Shown piece after piece: positions 53,053-61,786 of a stretch of DNA of 64,000 bases (the stretch's first letter is position 1; every line of letters begins with the position of its first letter). The position numbers and the translations under genes are program-made. Source of the stretch: Sinorhizobium fredii (GTDB lineage Bacteria; Pseudomonadota; Alphaproteobacteria; Rhizobiales; Rhizobiaceae); assembly GCF_002944405.1 (NCBI RefSeq), contig NZ_CP024310.1, positions 1,364,001 to 1,428,000 on the forward strand, written 5' to 3'. The notes under the pieces were generated by a model, which saw only the letters and a list, made by a program, of their open reading frames with translations, ran no database searches and had not been told where the DNA came from.

Positions 53053-54003
53053 CTATGCGGATGCGCTATCGCGCGCATTTCGCCGGATCGTCTGCGGTGG
53101 CTGCCCGAGCGTTCGAAGAAAGGCGCGGCGCATGCGATCGGGATCGGCAAAACCTGTCTCGACTGCGATCACGTCCATGGAGTGGCGGCCCTGCTCCATC
53201 AACAGCCGGGCCGCTTCGACGCGGAGGTTCTCCACTGCCTTGGCGGGCGACTGTCCCGTCTCTGCCCGAAATGCCCGGCTGAACTGGCGCGGGCTCAGCC
53301 CCGCCGCATCCGCTAGCTCTTCTACCGACAACACGCCGCGCAGATTCGCCTTGGCGTAGTCGATCGACTTCTGGATCCGGTCGGACTTCGGCTCGAGCTC
53401 AAGCAAGGCCGAAAACTGCGATTGCCCGCCGGCGCGCCGGTGATAGACGACAAGCTTGCGGGCGACGTTGCGCGCAATCTCCTGGCCATGGTCCTTCTCG
53501 ATCATCGCAAGCGCAAGATCGATGCTCGCCGTCATCCCTGCCGACGTCCACACGCTTCCGTCGACGATGAAGATGCGATCGTCCTCGACCTTGACGTCCG
53601 GAAAACGCTCCTGGAGCTGGCGCGCGAAGGCCCAATGCGTGGTCGCGCGGCGTCCATCGAGCAGACCGGCTTCAGCAAGCACGAAGGCGCCGGTGCAGGG
53701 CGCCGCCACCCGGCGCGACGTTTCAAGCGCTTGACGCGCAAATGCGATCAGCTCCGGAGTCATGGGCTCGATCGTCACGCCGGCGCCGAACATCACGGTG
53801 TCAAAAGGTCTGTCGTCGAAGGCCCTCGTGAGGACACCGAAGCCGGCGGACGACTTGACCTCGCCGCCCGCCTCTGAGAGCAGCTCTATCTCATATGCCG
53901 GCTCCCCAAGCGCCGAGTTCGCCATCTCGAAGGCGGTTACCGCCGCGAAACCCATAAGCTGGAATCTTGGAAAAACGACAAAGCCGATCCTATGCATGGG
54001 CAA
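53053..54003 (-). CDS. GlxA-like AraC-family transcriptional regulator
   Basis: A 316-residue regulator with an N-terminal DJ-1/PfpI-like domain (about 1-190; PCTGAFVLAEAGLLDGRRATTHW is the nucleophile-elbow region) and a C-terminal AraC-type domain with two helix-turn-helix motifs (GVLSVEELADAAGLSPRQFSRAFRAETGQSPAKAVENLR and DVIAVETGFADPDRMRRAF, each shown in part). The enzyme-like domain senses rather than cleaves. It is read toward the hydrolase and may control it or the MFS gene upstream. Confidence 0.85.
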   Translation of the reverse strand: MPMHRIGFVVFPRFQLMGFAAVTAFEMANSALGEPAYEIELLSEAGGEVKSSAGFGVLTRAFDDRPFDTVMFGAGVTIEPMTPELIAFARQALETSRRVAAPCTGAFVLAEAGLLDGRRATTHWAFARQLQERFPDVKVEDDRIFIVDGSVWTSAGMTASIDLALAMIEKDHGQEIARNVARKLVVYHRRAGGQSQFSALLELEPKSDRIQKSIDYAKANLRGVLSVEELADAAGLSPRQFSRAFRAETGQSPAKAVENLRVEAARLLMEQGRHSMDVIAVETGFADPDRMRRAFLRTLGQPPQTIRRNARDSASA

Positions 54004-54053
54004 GTTCCTTACTGGAATTTTCCGCGATTACGATACTGGAGACAAACTGCCAC

Positions 54054-55598
54054 TCAGTCTCGAGCGGCTTCCCGCTGAGAAATCCTGACCGGACGCAGCA
54101 ATGGCGGCGAACGGCCGATAGCCACAACTGCGACTAGGCCGAGCACCAACATGAGCCCAATAACGACAAAGCCGTCGCCGAATGCGAGCGCCCAGGCCTG
54201 CCGCCGAACCGCCGAGCCAATCTCCACTACAGCCCTCACCGTGGCGCCGGCGTCACCCGCAACCTGCCCCGCAACAGCGCCGGCGAGGCCGTAAATCCGC
54301 TCGGCCTCGGCGAGTGCGTCCGAATGGTACTTCTGACGCTCAGCAACGAAGCTGGAGAGAACCCCGACGCCGAGCGTCGTTCCCGCCAGATTGCTGATAT
54401 TGAATGTCAGCGACGCTGTCGGAAGGTCCGCGGGCTTCAAACTGCCGGTGCCGACGATCATGGCGGGCGTCAACAGCAACAATTGACCGGCCGAATACAG
54501 GGCAAGCCCATAGCGGAAATGTTCTCCCGCGGGCGTCGTGGTTTCGCTGCCCATGAGCATGGTTCCCAACACCAGGAGGACAACGCCGGTTCCCATCGCG
54601 ATGCGCAGATCACAGAGATGCAGGAACCACCATACCAGCGGGAGAGCGAGCAATTGGGCAGCCGCGGCCCAAAGCATGAGCTCCGAGATATCGAGCGGCG
54701 CGTGGCCTTCTACGGTCGCGAGCAATTGCGGCACTAGATACGAGCTTACGGCGAAACCGGCGCGTAGCAGGAAATTCAACCCAATCGGAAGGCCAAACCT
54801 CCGTGTGAGGAGGATCCGGGGCGCCACGAGCGGCAGCGCTGACAAGCGTGACACGATAATGAAGCCCGCCCACGCGGCAGCGGACAAGCCGGCGCCCCAG
54901 ACGATCATCTCGCTCGCAAACCAGAAGCGGCGCGCTCCTTGGTTGAGGACGAGCATCAGGCTCGCAAGGGCGAGCGACAACAGGACGATGGACGTCCAAT
55001 CGCCCTTGAGCGCCGACCAGTTCAGGGCCTTGTGCGGAACCCAAAAGCGGGCGGCAAGAGCCAGAGCCGCGCCGATCACTGCCTGAACGGCGAAAAGCGC
55101 GCGCCAGCCGAAACTGTCGGAGACATAACCGGCAATGGCGGCCCCTGCGGTCCCGGAAAAGAGGAGGGCAAATGCGAGTATGACCACCGTATAGGCGAGA
55201 CGCGGTCCGCCGGCCACCATGAAGACCGCGACGAACGCCGCCGGGCCGAACCCGCCGGCGGCAAAGCCTTGCAGTGAACGGGATGCAATCATGACGCCAA
55301 GGTCGCTCGTCATGGCACCGGCGAGCGCCGCGGCCGCAAACAAGATGGAGCTTGCGACCAAGTAGCGCCCTATGCTCAGGACTCCGATTAACAGGCCCCA
55401 GGTGACTATGCCGACGCAACTTCCCATCGTATAGGCGGTCAGTATCCAGGAGCCCTCGTCCGCGCTGGACAAGAGCCCGTTCTGGATGTCGGCGATGTTT
55501 GCCGAGGCAAATTGGGCCGACAGGTTCACCAGGAAGGCGCCGGCAAGCCCGGTCGCGAGGAACAGCAGATTTTCACGTGTCAGAGTGGGCGTGCTCAT
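54054..55598 (-). CDS. MFS efflux transporter (DHA2/EmrB-like)
   Basis: A 514-residue membrane protein with about 14 helices, as in the DHA2 drug:proton antiporters. Near the start is DEGSWILTAYTMGSCVG and the motif C-like part is seen in GTAGAAIAGYVSDSFGWRALFAVQ. ATG 55598 was chosen because GAGG lies about 9 bases before it; ATG 55607 lies within that region. It is followed upstream in the same direction by an SDR gene (48-base gap), so both form an operon. It probably exports a toxic hydrophobic compound. No EmrA-type adaptor is present. Confidence 0.83.
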   Translation of the reverse strand: MSTPTLTRENLLFLATGLAGAFLVNLSAQFASANIADIQNGLLSSADEGSWILTAYTMGSCVGIVTWGLLIGVLSIGRYLVASSILFAAAALAGAMTSDLGVMIASRSLQGFAAGGFGPAAFVAVFMVAGGPRLAYTVVILAFALLFSGTAGAAIAGYVSDSFGWRALFAVQAVIGAALALAARFWVPHKALNWSALKGDWTSIVLLSLALASLMLVLNQGARRFWFASEMIVWGAGLSAAAWAGFIIVSRLSALPLVAPRILLTRRFGLPIGLNFLLRAGFAVSSYLVPQLLATVEGHAPLDISELMLWAAAAQLLALPLVWWFLHLCDLRIAMGTGVVLLVLGTMLMGSETTTPAGEHFRYGLALYSAGQLLLLTPAMIVGTGSLKPADLPTASLTFNISNLAGTTLGVGVLSSFVAERQKYHSDALAEAERIYGLAGAVAGQVAGDAGATVRAVVEIGSAVRRQAWALAFGDGFVVIGLMLVLGLVAVVAIGRSPPLLRPVRISQREAARD

Positions 55599-55646
55599 TT
55601 GAACCATCCTCGGCGGTAAAATTGTTGCCGGTGTTGGCGATTTGCT

Positions 55647-56450
55647 TCAGCCGGCTGCATTGAGGTAGCGAGCCGCCGGCGCCCGGAGGGAAAGGTTCGG
55701 CATGAGTTTCTGCCGCGCCGCCTCATAGAGTTCCCAATCGGCAACGATCGGTAGCGCCGGAATGGTGACGTGTTCGCCGAGATCGAAGCCGGCGAGAGCG
55801 GCATCCACCATCTCTTCGGCGGGCATGACGATCTCGCTCGGGACATGTTCCAGAGGAGTCCCCGCAGTGCCCCAGAAGTCGGTGGCCGTCGCACCCGGGA
55901 GGACCGCTTGAACGCGGATGTTCTTCTCGGAAAGTTCCTTTTGAAGCGATTGGGTAAAGGCGAGCACAAAGGCCTTGCTGCCTCCGTAGACGCCGTTCAG
56001 CAGCTCCGGCGCGATGCCGACGATCGAAGCGATGTTGATGATCGCACCCGTACCACGGGCGACAAAGCGGGGAACCGCCGCATAGGTCAGCCGCGTCAGA
56101 GCGTTGACGTTCAGCATGATCATCTCCTCCATCTTGTCGATATCGGAATCGAGCAGTGGGGCAGTCGCACCGACGCCTGCATTATTGACCAGCAAGGTAA
56201 TGCTGGCATCCGTCTGAAGTACCTGCTCGAGGCGGCCGAGATCGTGCTTGTTGCCTAGATCTGCCGCAACGACCTCGATGGCACGGCCGGTCTCATCGGT
56301 CAGGCGCTTCGCGAGATCGTTGAGCCGGGACTGGTTGCGGGCGACGAGGATCAGGTCATATCCCCTGCGCGCCAAGCGATCGGCATAGATAGCTCCGATG
56401 CCGGAGGACGCGCCGGTAATCAAAGCGGTACCTTTCGAGTGCTGGGTCAT
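55647..56450 (-). CDS. short-chain dehydrogenase/reductase
   Basis: A 267-residue SDR of the classical type. The cofactor loop is TGASSGIGAIYADRLA, NNAGVGA is the central motif and the catalytic residues are the serine in IINIASIVG and YGGSK. It likely oxidises or reduces an alcohol/ketone with NADP(H). ATG 56450 has GGAG 6 bases upstream, and the ribosome site lies within one arm of an inverted repeat. First gene of the operon with the MFS transporter; the pair could modify and export a compound. Confidence 0.85.
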   Translation of the reverse strand: MTQHSKGTALITGASSGIGAIYADRLARRGYDLILVARNQSRLNDLAKRLTDETGRAIEVVAADLGNKHDLGRLEQVLQTDASITLLVNNAGVGATAPLLDSDIDKMEEMIMLNVNALTRLTYAAVPRFVARGTGAIINIASIVGIAPELLNGVYGGSKAFVLAFTQSLQKELSEKNIRVQAVLPGATATDFWGTAGTPLEHVPSEIVMPAEEMVDAALAGFDLGEHVTIPALPIVADWELYEAARQKLMPNLSLRAPAARYLNAAG

Positions 56451-56451
56451 G

Positions 56452-56483
56452 CGAGGCTCCATTGATTTAAGATTGGAGCCTCG
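56452..56483 (-). promoter_or_regulatory. inverted repeat covering the SDR ribosome-binding site
   Basis: CGAGGCTCCA at 56452-56461 and its exact complement TGGAGCCTCG at 56474-56483 enclose 12 AT-rich bases. The left arm contains the GGAG of the SDR gene, so the repeat may be an operator or an mRNA hairpin that hides the ribosome site. Confidence 0.5.
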
Positions 56484-56563
56484 ATGGTAGGGCGAAAGCG
56501 CCATGTCTCAAATGTCGTATTTCCGTCGATTTAGGACATGATCGTTGGGATCGGCGGGTACCC

Positions 56564-56752
56564 TCATTTAAACGCGCCATTCAGCGCAACCGGAGTGTCG
56601 CGGCTTGACTTCGCCTGCATCGGGCCTTGCTCAGACGACGTTGCCCCGCCGACGAGCGCCGCGATCGCCGATGCCTCTCGTAGATCGGTATCCCATGCAC
56701 AGGGCGCAGCCGCGAGTGCCATGATGCCAACGACCAGGACAAAAACACGCAC
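56564..56752 (-). CDS. small secreted protein behind the DipZ-like gene
   Basis: A 62-residue protein starting at GTG 56752 behind an excellent site, AGAGGAGAG. The first 20 residues (MRVFVLVVGIMALAAAPCAW) form a signal peptide, possibly with the cysteine as a lipid-attachment or disulphide residue. It begins 33 bases behind the DipZ-like gene, so it belongs to that transcript. The mature peptide of about 40 residues is unlike known families. It could be a substrate or partner of the thioredoxin-like protein. Confidence 0.6.
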   Translation of the reverse strand: MRVFVLVVGIMALAAAPCAWDTDLREASAIAALVGGATSSEQGPMQAKSSRDTPVALNGAFK

Positions 56753-56785
56753 TTGAACTCTCCTCTCTGACGACGAGTCGAACGC

Positions 56786-58546
56786 TCATCCGAATGTGAA
56801 AACAAAGACTTCGACGCCGGGATCAAGGAAGCGGATCTCGAATGTCCGCTCACGCACTTCTCCTGACTGGCGCACGAGCTGATAGAGGCGCGTCTCACGC
56901 ACCGTTCCGTTGCCCTCCGGGTCGATGTCCGAACCGTGATCCGTCCCCGGTGCAGTTCCGTCAACGAGCACCTGGAAGCGCACCTTCCTGCCGTTCACCC
57001 CTGGGCCGAGGACGAGGTGTAGGTCGCGCGCGCTGAACCTATAGGTGACCGCTCCTCCGGCGCGATTGAGGCTCGCCTGCTCGGCGCCGACGGTCCAGTT
57101 GCCGGCAAGGCCCCACTGATTGAGGCGCGGCTTTCCGATCGTATAGTCGCGTGGCTCATCGGCCGCGACGCCCTCGTACGACGCGAAGTTCGCAGCACGG
57201 CGGTAGCCGACATAGTCTTCGCCGGACTGGAGATTGGCGAAATCGGGGGCGGCTTCGGCGCCCTTTCCCTCGGGCTTCACAAGAGTTCCTTCACCAGCGC
57301 GGCTACCCGCCGCCTCCGCCAGCAGGTCCTGGATGACGCGTTCCGACTGTGCGTAGTCACCCTCGCCGAAGTGGTGGTGCCTGACCCTTCCCTCGGCATC
57401 GATGAAGTAATGCGCGGGCCAGTAGCTGTTGGCGAAGGCGCGCCAGATCGCGAAGTCGTTGTCGACCGCGACAGGATAACCGATGTTAAAATCGCTGACT
57501 GCCCGCTTGACGTTGTCGATGCGCCGCTCGAAGGCGAATTCGGGCGCATGCACGCCGATGACCACCAGGCCCTGATCCCGGTACTTCTCCGCCCAGGCGC
57601 GAACATAGGGGATTGTCCGAATGCAGTTGATGCAGGAGTAGGTCCAGAAATCGGCGAGCACCACCTTGCCGCGAAGCTCCTCCACCGTCAGCGGCTTGGA
57701 ATTCAACCACTCCACGGCGCCGTCCAGGGGTGGAAAAATGCCCTCCACCGGCAGATTGCTTCGATAGTGCCGGACCTGACCGTTCGCGGCCGGTGCGGCA
57801 CGATAGCTGGCCGCCGTTTTAGGAAGTTCGCCGTGCAGGCGATCGAGGAGCGATTGCTCGATGCTCGTGGTGCCCGCAAAGGAGAGGCGCGCCAAGAGCC
57901 CCGTATCCAGGCCGAGCGCAATTGCCGCGACGCCCGCCAGCACGGCGATGCCGAGGCCGTGCCGGAGACGCTCGCCGAAACCGAGCGACCGCTTCATGGC
58001 CGCAAACACCCTTCCACCGGCGAGCAGGGCCAGCGCCAGCGAGGTGGCCGCGCCGGCGGCATAGGCCGCCAGCAAAAGCGTCGTGCCCACATTGGCGCCA
58101 TGGAGGGCAGCGCCGGTCAGCACCAGCCCGAGGACCGGACCGGCGCAGGGCGCCCAGAGAAGTCCGGTCGCGACACCAAGGAGCAACGATGCTCCGACAC
58201 TCGCCTTCTGTCCGGCTGCCCGATGTGAGAGGCGGTTGCCGATGGCGACCAGTGGGCGGGTGACTACGGCCCCAACCTGCGGCGAGAGCAGCATGACGCC
58301 GAAAACCGCAAGCACTGCAATTGCCGCATATCGGCCGGCCTCATTCGCCTGGACCACCCAGTCACCGCCGATGGCGGCCAGCGTCGCGACCCCCGCAAAT
58401 GTCACGACCTTCCCGATGAGCATCGGGAGAATGCTCGTCGCGAATGGCCGACCGGCTCGTGAAAACACGAAAGGCAACACCGGAAGAATGCAGGGGCTGA
58501 CAATGGTCAGCACACCTGCGAGATAGGAAATCGTGAAAAGGATCAT
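56786..58546 (-). CDS. dipZ: DipZ-type DsbD/thioredoxin fusion protein
   Basis: A 586-residue fusion. The N-terminal part (about 1-220) is a CcdA/DsbD-like membrane domain with six or more helices and the two conserved cysteine motifs SPCILPVLPFVF and LLWAPCAGPVLGL. Next comes a periplasmic thioredoxin-like domain (about 270-420) with the active site CINC in FWTYSCINCIRTIPYVRA and VIGVHAPEFAFER, and finally a beta-sandwich (about 450-586; LVLGPGVNGRKVRFQVLVDG). It carries electrons across the inner membrane to periplasmic disulphides. ATG 58546 has AGAGGGA 7 bases before it. Confidence 0.86.
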   Translation of the reverse strand: MILFTISYLAGVLTIVSPCILPVLPFVFSRAGRPFATSILPMLIGKVVTFAGVATLAAIGGDWVVQANEAGRYAAIAVLAVFGVMLLSPQVGAVVTRPLVAIGNRLSHRAAGQKASVGASLLLGVATGLLWAPCAGPVLGLVLTGAALHGANVGTTLLLAAYAAGAATSLALALLAGGRVFAAMKRSLGFGERLRHGLGIAVLAGVAAIALGLDTGLLARLSFAGTTSIEQSLLDRLHGELPKTAASYRAAPAANGQVRHYRSNLPVEGIFPPLDGAVEWLNSKPLTVEELRGKVVLADFWTYSCINCIRTIPYVRAWAEKYRDQGLVVIGVHAPEFAFERRIDNVKRAVSDFNIGYPVAVDNDFAIWRAFANSYWPAHYFIDAEGRVRHHHFGEGDYAQSERVIQDLLAEAAGSRAGEGTLVKPEGKGAEAAPDFANLQSGEDYVGYRRAANFASYEGVAADEPRDYTIGKPRLNQWGLAGNWTVGAEQASLNRAGGAVTYRFSARDLHLVLGPGVNGRKVRFQVLVDGTAPGTDHGSDIDPEGNGTVRETRLYQLVRQSGEVRERTFEIRFLDPGVEVFVFTFG

Positions 58547-58717
58547 CGTCGTCCCTCTGCGAGAAGACCAACGCCTTTTTTGGCGCGGGCCGCGTTGTCA
58601 CGCGCTGCAGAGGATCAGCGTGAAGTATCCGGCTTGTGTCTTCTCGCTAACGGATCTGTATCAAAGTGCATGAGGCCCTTGGAGCCCTTATGGAAAGCCG
58701 GCGAGCGAGCCGCTCCG

Positions 58718-59392
58718 TTATTGAAGTAGCTTCAGCAGTTCCTTCGCCGCCGAGGTGGACGAAGACGGGTTCTGTCCGGTTATCAACCGACCGTCGACGA
58801 CCGTGAAATCGGCCCAATCGGCAGCCTTTTCAAAGCGGCCGCCGAGACGCTTCAGTTCGTCTTCGACGAGGAACGGCACAACCTCGGTCAGTTGCACCGC
58901 CTCCTCCTCGGAATTGGTGAAGCCGGTGACGCGCTTTCCCTTGACGATGGGCTCTCCCTGATAGGTGACCTGTCGCAGGACTGCCGGGCCGTGGCAGACG
59001 GCCGCGACCGGCTTGCCGGCATGGTAGAAATTCTCGATCAGGGCAATCGAGTTCCTGTCGTCGGCAAGGTCCCACAACGGGCCGTGACCTCCCGGATAGA
59101 AGATCGCGTCGAAGCCGTCCGCACTCATGTCGGAAAGCTTGGAGGTATGCGCCAGTGCCCTCTGGCCCGCGAGGTCCGTCTTAAAGCGCTTCATCGCTTC
59201 GGTCTGGTTGCCCGGCTCGTCGCTCTTCGGGTCGATCGGCGGTTGACCACCCTTCGGTGACGCAAGCGTGACCTCCGCTCCGGCATCCGTGAATGCGTAA
59301 TAGGGCGCTGCGAACTCCTCGAGCCAGAAGCCCGTCGGCTTGCCGGTGTCCCCGAGTTGGTCATGCGAGGTCAGAACCATCAGAATTTTCAT
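58718..59392 (-). CDS. DJ-1/PfpI-family protein (Hsp31/YajL-like glyoxalase III type)
   Basis: A 224-residue protein with the nucleophile Cys133 in AAVCHGPAVLRQV and the acidic residue near Glu25 (GFWLEEFAAPYYAF). The histidine next to the cysteine and the FYPGGHGPLWDLADD motif fit the glyoxalase III/deglycase group of the DJ-1 superfamily. ATG 59392 has AAGGAG 7 bases before it; ATG 59398 lies too close to the site. It is divergent from a LysR regulator (168-base gap), which likely controls it. It probably deals with methylglyoxal or oxidised proteins. Confidence 0.85.
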   Translation of the reverse strand: MKILMVLTSHDQLGDTGKPTGFWLEEFAAPYYAFTDAGAEVTLASPKGGQPPIDPKSDEPGNQTEAMKRFKTDLAGQRALAHTSKLSDMSADGFDAIFYPGGHGPLWDLADDRNSIALIENFYHAGKPVAAVCHGPAVLRQVTYQGEPIVKGKRVTGFTNSEEEAVQLTEVVPFLVEDELKRLGGRFEKAADWADFTVVDGRLITGQNPSSSTSAAKELLKLLQ

Positions 59393-59560
59393 CGCCATGC
59401 TCCTTCTGTTGAGGCGTGTCCAAACGCGGGTGCGCCGAGGCATGTGGGGCCTGCGCCCGATCATCCGCCGCTTCGGCTCGGCGCGATTATTTACCTGGTG
59501 CCGTTTTCGGGTGAATACTCGTTTTCTGGCAGTCACTATCCCGAAGAACGGCAGAAAAAC

Positions 59561-60493
59561 ATGGACCGTATCGATGCAATGAAAGTGTTCGTAACGGCGA
59601 TAGACGAAGGCAGTCTCGCCGGTGCCGCCCGGCGGCTGAAGCGCTCGCCGACTGCGGTCAGTCGGGCGCTGAGTTTACTTGAGGCGCATGTCGGCGTCGA
59701 GCTATTGCACCGGACCACCCGTACGCTGAAACTCAGCGAAGCCGGCCAGCGCTATGCCGTGGCCTGTCGGCGGGTGCTGGTCGACCTCGAGGAGGCCGAC
59801 ATGCTTGCCGGCGGTGAGCGCGCGGCTCCACGCGGGAAATTGACGATTTCAGCGCCGCCGATTCTCGGGGAAGAACTGCTTCGGCCCGTACTCGACGATT
59901 TCCTCGATCTCTATCCGGCCGTTTCGGCCCAACTCCTCCTGCTCGATCGCTTCGCCAACCTGGTCGATGAAGGCATCGACCTTGCTCTGCGCATCGGGCA
60001 ATTGGCGGACTCATCCCTCATCTCCACCCGGCTTGGTGGCGACGTGAGACGTGTCGTCGTCGCCTCCCCTCGCTATCTTGCCAATCACCCGCGTATCGAC
60101 GAACCAGCCGATCTCGCAAAGCATCAGATCGTCGCCTTCACCAATTTTGGTCTGGACTCCTGGAGCTTTACCCCGGCGCAGGGGTCGTCTATCCCAAGAA
60201 CGGTTCAATTCTCGCCGCGATGCACCGTCAACAGCGTACGCGCTGCGACCGCTTCTGCAGTTGCGGGCCACGGCGTCACCAGGCTCTATTCCTATCATGT
60301 CGCCGAATATGTGCGGGACGGTCGCCTGAAGATCGTACTGCCCGATGCCGAGCACCCGCCCCTGCCGGCGCATCTGCTCTCACCGCCTGGGCGCATGTCG
60401 GTCCCGAAGGTCCGCGCCTTCGTCGACTTCGCCGCGCCACGCCTGCGCGCCGAATTTCTGCGCCTGGCGACGGAGGCCGGTATACTCGGTTGA
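59561..60493 (+). CDS. LysR-family transcriptional regulator
   Basis: A 310-residue regulator. The winged helix-turn-helix is FVTAIDEGSLAGAARRLKRSPTAVSRALSLLE and the C-terminal effector domain extends from about residue 90, with LTISAPPILGEELLRPVLDDF and VAGHGVTRLYSYH. ATG 59561 was chosen because GAAGAACGG precedes it and the family start MDRIDAMKVFV follows; an open frame upstream to 59357 is part of the divergent promoter. It probably regulates the DJ-1 gene on the other side, and possibly the SDR-tautomerase genes downstream. Confidence 0.87.
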   Translation: MDRIDAMKVFVTAIDEGSLAGAARRLKRSPTAVSRALSLLEAHVGVELLHRTTRTLKLSEAGQRYAVACRRVLVDLEEADMLAGGERAAPRGKLTISAPPILGEELLRPVLDDFLDLYPAVSAQLLLLDRFANLVDEGIDLALRIGQLADSSLISTRLGGDVRRVVVASPRYLANHPRIDEPADLAKHQIVAFTNFGLDSWSFTPAQGSSIPRTVQFSPRCTVNSVRAATASAVAGHGVTRLYSYHVAEYVRDGRLKIVLPDAEHPPLPAHLLSPPGRMSVPKVRAFVDFAAPRLRAEFLRLATEAGILG

Positions 60494-60635
60494 TCATGCC
60501 GATCTTCGGTTGAGTGTCTGCCAATCTCCGGCAATTCTCCCGCAGAGTGAATGGCTCTACTTTCGACTGCACCAACGCCAAGGGCGGAGGGCGGACGCAG
60601 CAAGCGGCCGCTGCAATCGAAAAGGGACCACTGCC

Positions 60636-61349
60636 ATGAGCACTGAACAGAAGGTCGTCATCGTCACCGGCGCGTCGCAGGGAATCGGCGCCGGATTGGT
60701 TCGCGCCTATCGCGACCGGAATTACCGCATCGTCGCCACGTCCCGGTCGGTCAAGCCGAGCGCGGACCTGAACATGCACACGGTGCCCGGCGATATCAGC
60801 GAGCCGGGGACCGCAGAGCGGGTCGTGCGGGAAGCGCTCGAGCGCTTTGGCCGCATCGATTCGCTCGTCAACAATGCCGGTGTTTTCCTTGCCAAGCCTT
60901 TCGTCGAAATGACACAGGAAGACTACGAGCACAATATCGGCGTTAATGTCGCTGGCTTCTTCCACATCACCCAGCGCGCCGCCGCGCAGATGCTGAAGCA
61001 GGGCTCGGGCCATATAGTCAGCATCACCACGAGCCTCGTTGATCAACCGATCGTCGGCGTCCCCTCTGCACTCGCCTCGCTGACCAAGGGCGGTCTGAAC
61101 GCAGTGACCCGGTCGCTCGCGATGGAGTTCTCGAAAAGCGGCATTCGTGTCAACGCGGTCTCCCCGGGGATCATCAAAACACCGATGCATCCGGTCGAGA
61201 CGCACTCGGCTTTTGCCGGACTGCACCCAGTCGGTCGAATGGGTGACATTCGCGACATCGTCGATGCCGTCCTCTACCTGGAGACCGCCAGCTTCGTCAC
61301 CGGCGAGATCCTACACGTCGACGGCGGCCAGAACGCCGGACGCTGGTAG
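60636..61349 (+). CDS. SDR-family protein lacking the catalytic tyrosine
   Basis: A 237-residue SDR. The cofactor-binding TGASQGIGAG, NNAG and the C-terminal VTGEILHVDGGQ are intact, but where the classical Tyr-x-x-x-Lys motif should stand the protein reads SALASLTKGG: Lys151 is present while the tyrosine position (147) is alanine. A subgroup with ASLTKGG in this place is widespread in soil bacteria, so this is probably inherited. The protein may use another residue or act without normal oxidoreductase chemistry. AAAAGGGAC lies before ATG 60636. Confidence 0.8.
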   Translation: MSTEQKVVIVTGASQGIGAGLVRAYRDRNYRIVATSRSVKPSADLNMHTVPGDISEPGTAERVVREALERFGRIDSLVNNAGVFLAKPFVEMTQEDYEHNIGVNVAGFFHITQRAAAQMLKQGSGHIVSITTSLVDQPIVGVPSALASLTKGGLNAVTRSLAMEFSKSGIRVNAVSPGIIKTPMHPVETHSAFAGLHPVGRMGDIRDIVDAVLYLETASFVTGEILHVDGGQNAGRW

Positions 61350-61362
61350 CCAAACGAGTGCG

Positions 61363-61381
61363 CCGCGCCGCAGCGGCGCGG
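61363..61381. terminator. GC-rich hairpin between the SDR and tautomerase genes
   Basis: CCGCGCCG (61363-61370) pairs with CGGCGCGG (61374-61381) around the loop CAG, 14 bases behind the SDR stop. It could attenuate reading into the tautomerase gene or just end the SDR transcript. No T-run is present. Confidence 0.4.
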
Positions 61382-61424
61382 GCGCCTGAGACCCCCAGGC
61401 AATTTCTCGCAAAAGGAGGCTGCA

Positions 61425-61661
61425 ATGCCCATCGTCACCGTACAGGTCACCCGAGAAGGAACCACACCCGACCGCAACTCGGTCACTTCTGAGGAAAAGG
61501 CCGCGATCATCAAAGGTGTCAGCGAGGTGCTCCTCAACGTCCTGAACAAGCCGCTTGAATCGACCTACGTCGTGATCGAGGAGGTCGATCTCGACAACTG
61601 GGGCTGGGGCGGCCTCCCGACGGAGCAGTACCGTCGAATACGCGCCACGGCACGATCCTGA
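61425..61661 (+). CDS. 4-oxalocrotonate tautomerase-family protein
   Basis: A 78-residue small tautomerase. After loss of Met1 the catalytic Pro is first (MPIVTVQVTREG), and the middle AIIKGVSEVLLNVLNKPLESTYVVIEEVD matches the family. The ending is longer than the 62-residue type and contains a WGWGG run. AAAAGGAGG stands before ATG 61425. It may isomerise an unsaturated oxo acid or remove toxic haloacids in concert with neighbouring detoxification genes. Confidence 0.85.
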   Translation: MPIVTVQVTREGTTPDRNSVTSEEKAAIIKGVSEVLLNVLNKPLESTYVVIEEVDLDNWGWGGLPTEQYRRIRATARS

Positions 61662-61786
61662 AGCGATCAACTGTCAGGTCCCCGCCCGCAACGATCGTCG
61701 CTGAAACCATCTCCGCAACGGAGCGAACGAACAGCCGGCCGGACCTCGTCCTGCCGACAACGAAGCCATGGCTGGAAGGAAAAGAA

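Noticed and set aside
59357..59560. An extended N-terminus for the LysR regulator
   Set aside because: The extension covers the divergent promoter and lacks the regulator family start.
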